From NCBI GenBank assembly GCA_964482235.1, contig CAYZWU010000006.1, forward strand, positions 116,578-180,577: DNA of 64,000 bases, in the 5' to 3' direction. The notes under the pieces are model-generated. The model worked only from the letters and a program-made list of their open reading frames with translations, was not told the DNA's origin and searched no databases. A program made the translations under genes and the position numbers. The stretch comes from CAYZWU01 sp964482235. Lineage in GTDB: Bacteria; Planctomycetota; B15-G4; CAYZWU01. Of this stretch, positions 59,233 through 64,000 are shown piece by piece; within the stretch, counting starts at the first letter, position 1; each line of letters begins with the position of its first letter.

Positions 59233-61743
59233 TCACCTCTCCTCAACCACGACGGCGTCGTAGAAGCGATGCAGCTCGTAGACTGCTGACCAGGATCCGC
59301 TGCTCCCCGTGCAGGGATGAACCACGAAGTTGAGTCCCAGAATCCGCCCCGGCTCGAGAGAGAGCCCGCCGGAAGCAGCTGCACCCTCTCGTCCATGGCA
59401 GCGCTTGGTCCCCGGTCCGGCCGCCGCTGGAATCCGGACCTTCATCCTGAAGCGCCCGCCGCTCTCCCACGACTCCACGAGATCGCTTCCAAGAAGCTCG
59501 GTGCCCTTGTAGAGGCGTCCGTCGCCGTGAGCGGCCATGAAGGCAGCCTCGTCGGTGTAGATGTCCGAGGCCGGCCCGCCCTCGCCATTCGTCCGTCGAT
59601 CGGATTCGAACCGCCCCAGATGGCCGCTGCCGTCGACGTGGAAGATAACGCGCAGCGCCGCGTCCGAGTCGAATCCGAAGACGAGATGGCCCGCCTCGAT
59701 GCAGGCAAGGATCGTGACGTCGCCCGGAGCGTCGGGACCGGATCGGAACGACACGCCTGAGGAGAGGCGCGAGGGGGGCAGCTTTCGCGGCCCCGTTGCC
59801 TTGATGGGGATCCGGCCGGAGAAGTCGGACAGGGGGAAGGGATCGTGCTTGTCATCGAGCCCGTCGCCGTCCGTGTCCGGGACGAGGGGATTCGTTCCCT
59901 CGTAGATCCCGGTGCAATACTCCTCGAGATCGTTCAATCCATCGCCGTCCGTGTCGGGATTCGCCGGATCGGTGCCGAGCCTCAGCTCGTCCACCGGCCA
60001 GCGCGGGTCGCTGTCCGGCAGCCCGTCGCCGTCGCGGTCGAACGCTTCGATCCATCCGTTCCAGGGCGTCGGGAAGGAGCCGAATCCGTCATATCGGCGA
60101 AGCAGGGCGGCCTGGCCGTCGTAGAAGTCGCCCGCATCGAAGACTTCGCCCGGAGGCAGGGGATAGTTGTCGAGGAAGTGTCCGTTCAGCATCGAGCTGT
60201 CCGGACGCGACGCGTCGATCACCTGGTCGAGGGAGTGCTGGAACTCGTGAACAAAGGTCCAGCAGGCGGCGGCAGCGCTGCCTCCAACGGAGAACGGTGC
60301 CGGGGCCTGAGCCGTGGCCCCCCAGGAGAGTGCAGCGCCGTTCCGGAGCCGTGCGCCGCCGCAGTTCAGATCGATATTGCGCCCGGCCACGTGGATCGCG
60401 CCGATGTTCGTATCGAGAAGCCCGAGCCGGAGGAGGCGGCTTTCGATCGCGTAGAAGATCATCGGGTTGTCATCCACGGCAAAGGCGATGTCGGGTCTGT
60501 TCAGAAGGTCGATGTTGAGCCTCCCGCCCGAATTCCTGAAGAAGAAGGTCCGCCCCAGCTCGATCCCCTGGAGCAGCGCGGCCGGATCCCGGTCGCTCTC
60601 CTCACGATCGGTGAAAAGCGTCAGCACTTCCAGGTTGGCGGCGCGCGCGAGGTCCGGCCCTTTCTGCGACATGGTTCTGATGCGGAACTCCCCGGTGGGC
60701 CGGGTGATCGGGTTCCTGTACCGGTCCTCGATCACGGCGCTGTAGAGATAGATCGTCGAGGGCTGCAGGCCGAAATCGTTGAAGAAGGCCGCCGGCGTTC
60801 GGTGCACCTGCTTGGACGAATCGGGCTGTCCCGCTTCCCGCCTGAAGAGAACGAGGAAGGCATCGGCCGGCAGCTCGAAGTCGGCCTCAACGCGAGCCGA
60901 GGTCCGGAAAGGCGTCACGACGAGGGAGCCCGGCGGCGGGGCCGGCTCCTTCACCGTGATGATGCCCGAGTCGTGCTCGATCCGCCCGAACCTGAGCTTC
61001 GCCTCCACCTTGCCCGGCGAGACGGCGGCCAGGACGCCGCTTTCCGTGATATTCACGATGTTGCCGGGAAAGAGCGACCACTCGACGCCCTCGGCGAGGG
61101 GGGTTTGCCCGCCGCGGTCGTCCCGGCCCAGGACCTGCACGGAGTAGTGCCCGCCTGCAACGAGCGGCTCCTTCGGCCAGGCGATCCTGATACCGCTGAT
61201 CCGCACGTCGCCGTAGACCTCGATCTCCGACAGCTCGGGCCTCGAGCCGTTGGTCATCCGTTCCACGATGATTCGCAGGGCCTGGACGCGCACTCCCTTC
61301 CCCAGCCGGAAGAGGGTGCGTCGGCCGCCCCGGGCTTTCTGCCGCCCGGCCAGGGGCGCGAAGGTCGGCTCGCTCCCCGCCGTGATCGATTCGGCGTACC
61401 AGGTCGACCACCTGTAGGCGGCGCCCCGCATCGGTGTGATGCCCACCTGGTGGATCGTCACGGGATCCCTGAAGTAGAAGTCGAACTGCGCCGGTCCCTC
61501 TTCGCTGCAGGCCGCCATGGTGGCCGTGTCGCGGTCGAAAAGGTTGTCGAGGGAGCCGTGGGCCAGGGAAGGCAGGACGGCCCTCGTCTGCCGGCTGCGG
61601 ACCCAGCCGGGCAGATCGATCGCCCCGATGATCGCCTCGCCCGCTGCCTTGGCGGCTCTCTCCCTCCCCTCCTGCCCTTCCGCCGGATTGCCGGTCCGGA
61701 TCGGGGCGGCGAGACACACAAGAAGCACGAAAAAGGCGATCAT
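59233..61743 (-). CDS. Secreted putative zinc metallopeptidase with Ca-binding repeats
   Basis: 836 residues from the ATG at 61743, which gives a signal peptide (MIAFFVLLVCLAAPIRTG). A long open extension further 5' only covers the antisense of hutH and is rejected. Order: an F5/8-type discoidin-like region (SLDNLFDRDTATMAACSEEG; YGDVRISGIRIAW), a bacterial-Ig-like region, a domain with HEFQH (~499, HExxH zinc motif) in TFVHEFQHSLDQ, then thrombospondin-type-3-like calcium repeats (DRDGDGLPDSDP; DTDGDGLNDLEE; DTDGDGLDDKHDP at ~568-625). A CBM9-like C-terminal domain ends the protein. The peptidase call rests on HExxH alone; the third zinc ligand is not certain. Confidence 0.7.
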   Translation of the reverse strand: MIAFFVLLVCLAAPIRTGNPAEGQEGRERAAKAAGEAIIGAIDLPGWVRSRQTRAVLPSLAHGSLDNLFDRDTATMAACSEEGPAQFDFYFRDPVTIHQVGITPMRGAAYRWSTWYAESITAGSEPTFAPLAGRQKARGGRRTLFRLGKGVRVQALRIIVERMTNGSRPELSEIEVYGDVRISGIRIAWPKEPLVAGGHYSVQVLGRDDRGGQTPLAEGVEWSLFPGNIVNITESGVLAAVSPGKVEAKLRFGRIEHDSGIITVKEPAPPPGSLVVTPFRTSARVEADFELPADAFLVLFRREAGQPDSSKQVHRTPAAFFNDFGLQPSTIYLYSAVIEDRYRNPITRPTGEFRIRTMSQKGPDLARAANLEVLTLFTDREESDRDPAALLQGIELGRTFFFRNSGGRLNIDLLNRPDIAFAVDDNPMIFYAIESRLLRLGLLDTNIGAIHVAGRNIDLNCGGARLRNGAALSWGATAQAPAPFSVGGSAAAACWTFVHEFQHSLDQVIDASRPDSSMLNGHFLDNYPLPPGEVFDAGDFYDGQAALLRRYDGFGSFPTPWNGWIEAFDRDGDGLPDSDPRWPVDELRLGTDPANPDTDGDGLNDLEEYCTGIYEGTNPLVPDTDGDGLDDKHDPFPLSDFSGRIPIKATGPRKLPPSRLSSGVSFRSGPDAPGDVTILACIEAGHLVFGFDSDAALRVIFHVDGSGHLGRFESDRRTNGEGGPASDIYTDEAAFMAAHGDGRLYKGTELLGSDLVESWESGGRFRMKVRIPAAAGPGTKRCHGREGAAASGGLSLEPGRILGLNFVVHPCTGSSGSWSAVYELHRFYDAVVVEER

Positions 61744-61790
61744 CTGCTCTTTTCCCGCCAGAAACTTGATTCTTTGAACTACATGCCTCG

Positions 61791-61818
61791 TTGCACTTGC
61801 CGTGCATTCCGATATGAT
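61791..61818 (+). promoter_or_regulatory. Candidate sigma-70 promoter for hutH
   Basis: TTGCAC (61791-61796), 16-base spacer, TATGAT (61813-61818), 58 bases before the hutH start. Confidence 0.55.
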
Positions 61819-61875
61819 ACCTCTTTTTGACACAGAACCGAATCTGTCAGCCAGAATGACGTCGAGGTCGAATTC

Positions 61876-63408
61876 ATGAAAACGCTGATGCTCACGGGAA
61901 GGAACCTGACACTCAACGACGTGGAGGACCTGCTCAGGGGCCGCCGGGTCAGGATCAAGATCGATCAGGAAGCCATGGCTCGTGTGAAGAAGTCGCGCCG
62001 CGTGGTGGAGGAGGTCGTGGCCGGCGACGAGGTGGTCTACGGCATCAACACCGGTTTCGGCAAGCTCTCGTCTGTAAAGATCGAGAAGCGGAACCTCAAC
62101 CGCCTCCAGAAGAATCTGATCATGAGCCATGCGATCGGCGTGGGTGAACCACTCGCCATCGAGGTGGCCAAGCTGGCCCTTCTCCTCCGGATCAACGCCC
62201 TTTGCCGCGGCAACTCGGGGATCACCCCCCAGCTGCTGAACAGGCTCGTGGAGATCTTCAACAAGGGCGTCGTCCCCTTCGTGCCGAGCCAGGGATCGGT
62301 GGGGGCATCGGGCGATCTGGCGCCCCTGGCGCACATGGGGCTCGTTCTTCTCGGCATGGGCGATGCCTATTTCGAGGGGAAGCTGATGCCTGGCGCGGAC
62401 GCCCTCGCCAAGGCCGGGCTCAAGAAGATGACCCTCAAGCCGAAGGAGGGACTCGCCCTGATCAACGGTACCCAGATCACGACCGCCGTGACCGCCCAGG
62501 CGCTCGTCGGAGCCTGGAACGTGGCGCGCCACGCCGACGTGGTGGCGGCCATGACCGTGGAGGCGCTCAAGGGGACCGATGCCCCCTTCGACAGGCGGAT
62601 CGTGTCGATCCGGCCGCAGTCCGGCATGGATCACGCGGCAAGGAACATGCGCCGCCTCCTGGCCGGTAGCTGGATCCTCGCCTCCCACGTGGACTGCAGC
62701 AAGGTGCAGGATCCCTACAGCATGCGGTGCGTCCCCCAGGTTCACGGCGCCTCGCGCGGTGCGCTCAAGCACGTGGAGGAGATCGTGACCACGGAGTTCA
62801 ACTCGGCCACGGACAACCCCCTGATCTTCCCCGAGGAGGACGATATCATCTCGGCCGGCAACTTCCACGCCCAGCCGGTGGCCATGGCGGCCGACTACAT
62901 GGGAATCGCCGTGGCGGAGTTCGCCAACATCTCGGAGAGGCGGACGGAGAACCTGGTGAACCCCGAGCTGTCCGGCCTGCCGGCCTTCCTGGCGCGGCAC
63001 AGCGGGCTGCACTCGGGTTACATGGTGGCTCAGGTCACGGCGGCATCCCTCGTTTCGGAGAACAAGGTGCTCGCACATCCGGCGTCGGTGGATTCGATCC
63101 CCACGTCGGCCAACAAGGAGGACCACGTGAGCATGGGGCCTGCCGCGGCGATGAAGGCGGTGCGGATCGTGAGGAACACGGAGTACGTCCTGGCCATCGA
63201 GTTCCTCTGCGCTGCCGAGGCGCTTGAGCATCGCGGAAAGCTGAATCCCGGGAAGGGCGCGGAAGCGGCCTACAAGGCCGTTCGCCGGAAGATCCCGCCC
63301 CTGAAGAAGGATCGCATCCTGAGCCGGGATGTCGAGAAGTCAGTGGCCATGATTCGTGACGGCGAGATCGTCGCAGTCGTGGAGAACGAGATCGGGCCTC
63401 TGGAGTAG
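61876..63408 (+). CDS. hutH: Histidine ammonia-lyase
   Basis: 510 residues, the normal HutH length. It deaminates L-histidine to urocanate, the first step of histidine breakdown. The Ala-Ser-Gly triad that cyclises into the MIO electrophile is in GSVGASGDLAPLAHMGL near residue 143; YGINTGFGKL near 55, QDPYSMRCVPQVHG near 280 and EFNSATDNPLIF near 313 are also conserved. The hutU gene follows after 43 bases. A promoter candidate lies upstream. Phenylalanine/tyrosine lyases share the fold, but the following urocanase gene supports HutH. Confidence 0.95.
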   Translation: MKTLMLTGRNLTLNDVEDLLRGRRVRIKIDQEAMARVKKSRRVVEEVVAGDEVVYGINTGFGKLSSVKIEKRNLNRLQKNLIMSHAIGVGEPLAIEVAKLALLLRINALCRGNSGITPQLLNRLVEIFNKGVVPFVPSQGSVGASGDLAPLAHMGLVLLGMGDAYFEGKLMPGADALAKAGLKKMTLKPKEGLALINGTQITTAVTAQALVGAWNVARHADVVAAMTVEALKGTDAPFDRRIVSIRPQSGMDHAARNMRRLLAGSWILASHVDCSKVQDPYSMRCVPQVHGASRGALKHVEEIVTTEFNSATDNPLIFPEEDDIISAGNFHAQPVAMAADYMGIAVAEFANISERRTENLVNPELSGLPAFLARHSGLHSGYMVAQVTAASLVSENKVLAHPASVDSIPTSANKEDHVSMGPAAAMKAVRIVRNTEYVLAIEFLCAAEALEHRGKLNPGKGAEAAYKAVRRKIPPLKKDRILSRDVEKSVAMIRDGEIVAVVENEIGPLE

Positions 63409-63451
63409 GAGAAAGAGCCCGGTCGCTCGAAAGGAATGCAAGGAGAGAGTC

Positions 63452-64000
63452 ATGCGTGAATACAAGCCCGTCACACCGCCCCTGGGAAGCTCGATCACCT
63501 GCGCGAACTGGCAGATCGAGGCGGCGTACCGGATGATCCAGCACAACCTGAATCCCGAGGTGGCGGAGGATCCCGAGAAACTCGTCGTCTACGGCGGCAC
63601 CGGCAAGGCGGCGCGGTCGTGGGAGGACTTCGACCGCATCACCGCGGTGCTGAAGCGCCTCAAGCCCGACGAGACGCTTCTCGTTCAGTCCGGACGGGCC
63701 CAGGCGGTCTTCAGGACGCACGAGAACGCGCCGCGCGTGCTGATCGCCAACGCGAACCTCGTTCCCAAGTGGGCCACGTGGGAGCATTTCCGGGAGCTCG
63801 AGAAGAAGGGCCTGATGATGTTCGGGCAGATGACGGCCGGCTCGTGGATCTACATCGGAAGCCAGGGGATCATCCAGGGCACCTACGAGACCTTTGCCTC
63901 AGCAGCGGCAGAGCACTTCGGCGGCAGCCTCAAGGGGCGTCTCGTGGTGACTGGCGGTCTCGGCGGCATGGGCGGGGCCCAGCCCCTGGCCGCCACCATG
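63452..64000 (+). CDS. hutU: Urocanate hydratase, 3'-truncated by window edge
   Basis: The first 183 residues are visible. AAGGAGAGAGTC precedes ATG 63452. MREYKPVTPPLGSSITCANW followed by QIEAAYRMIQHNLNPEVAE, LVVYGGTGKAARSWEDFDRI, LLVQSGRAQAVFRTH, APRVLIANANLVPKWATWEH and GQMTAGSWIYIGSQGIIQGT are the classic urocanase N-terminal blocks. The visible end (SLKGRLVVTGGLGGMGGAQP) enters the NAD-binding loop. Urocanase converts urocanate to imidazolone propionate with tightly bound NAD. The rest of the gene, and perhaps hutI and other genes, should lie beyond 64000. Confidence 0.95.
   Translation, partial: MREYKPVTPPLGSSITCANWQIEAAYRMIQHNLNPEVAEDPEKLVVYGGTGKAARSWEDFDRITAVLKRLKPDETLLVQSGRAQAVFRTHENAPRVLIANANLVPKWATWEHFRELEKKGLMMFGQMTAGSWIYIGSQGIIQGTYETFASAAAEHFGGSLKGRLVVTGGLGGMGGAQPLAATM

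Noticed and set aside
61744..63231. N-terminal extension of the metallopeptidase gene through the antisense of hutH
   Set aside because: A signal peptide begins at 61743, a ribosome-binding-like sequence precedes it, and the extension is antisense to conserved HutH sequence.
1..64000. Transfer RNA, ribosomal RNA, CRISPR array, transposase gene or replication origin
   Set aside because: I scanned for T-loop-like GGTTCGAATCC sequences, regularly spaced repeats and transposase motifs and found none convincing; small RNA genes could still be missed by eye.

Overview
The window is GC-rich DNA from a Gram-negative, probably anaerobic bacterium. Supporting signs are ferredoxin-dependent 2-oxoacid oxidoreductases, a large heterodisulfide-reductase (Hdr) gene set, lipoproteins, an outer-membrane-barrel type protein and a two-component phosphate system. 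Two ECF sigma factors, a Hanks-type kinase with a C-terminal repeat region, PQQ-propeller, FG-GAP and sulfatase-fold proteins, and a small histone are typical of deltaproteobacteria/Desulfobacterota, Planctomycetes and FCB-type candidate phyla. I cannot place the genome more precisely. UGA is a normal stop codon here, but it also lies in-frame in two HdrA genes exactly where a selenocysteine/cysteine is expected, so the organism most likely makes selenoproteins.

Layout. 1-9.6 kb is a phosphate regulon: pstC (cut by the window edge), pstA, pstB and a small lipoprotein on +, facing phoU-phoB-phoR on -. 9.6-14 kb has an inverted-repeat element and a tandem pair of exported PHP-domain proteins. 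14-17 kb has an Hsp20 remnant and an ECF sigma/anti-sigma pair with a secreted protein. 17-22 kb has a LOG-family protein, a membrane Hdr-like iron-sulfur protein and a sulfatase-fold/repeat protein.

21.8-39.6 kb is the metabolic core. A 2-oxoacid:ferredoxin oxidoreductase set on - (delta, alpha, beta, no gamma) is followed by an unknown protein, a LysR regulator, and a long + array: an orphan gamma subunit, a complete delta-alpha-beta-gamma set, then hdrC-, hdrB-, hdrA- (Sec), mvhD-, hdrD-like genes, an hdrA-mvhD fusion (Sec) and a 49-residue zinc ribbon, closed by a strong terminator. The inferred job is oxidation of 2-oxoacids to acyl-CoA and reduced ferredoxin, with an Hdr flavoprotein complex bifurcating or confurcating the electrons. 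No hydrogenase, formate dehydrogenase, FlxABCD or Apr partner lies nearby, so the complex's other substrate is unknown.

39.6-64 kb is accessory: a DUF5916-type protein, a cupin, a subtilase, a kinase/ECF pair, PQQ-propeller proteins, an FG-GAP protein with an in-frame UGA, a second sulfatase-fold enzyme, an acyl-CoA-ligase-type enzyme, a histone with a lysine-rich tail, a lipoprotein, a putative zinc metallopeptidase, and the start of a histidine-degradation operon (hutH, hutU). Two near-identical long hairpin elements (39.7 and 56.3 kb) fill gaps between convergent genes. No rRNA, tRNA, CRISPR array, transposase gene or replication origin was recognised.
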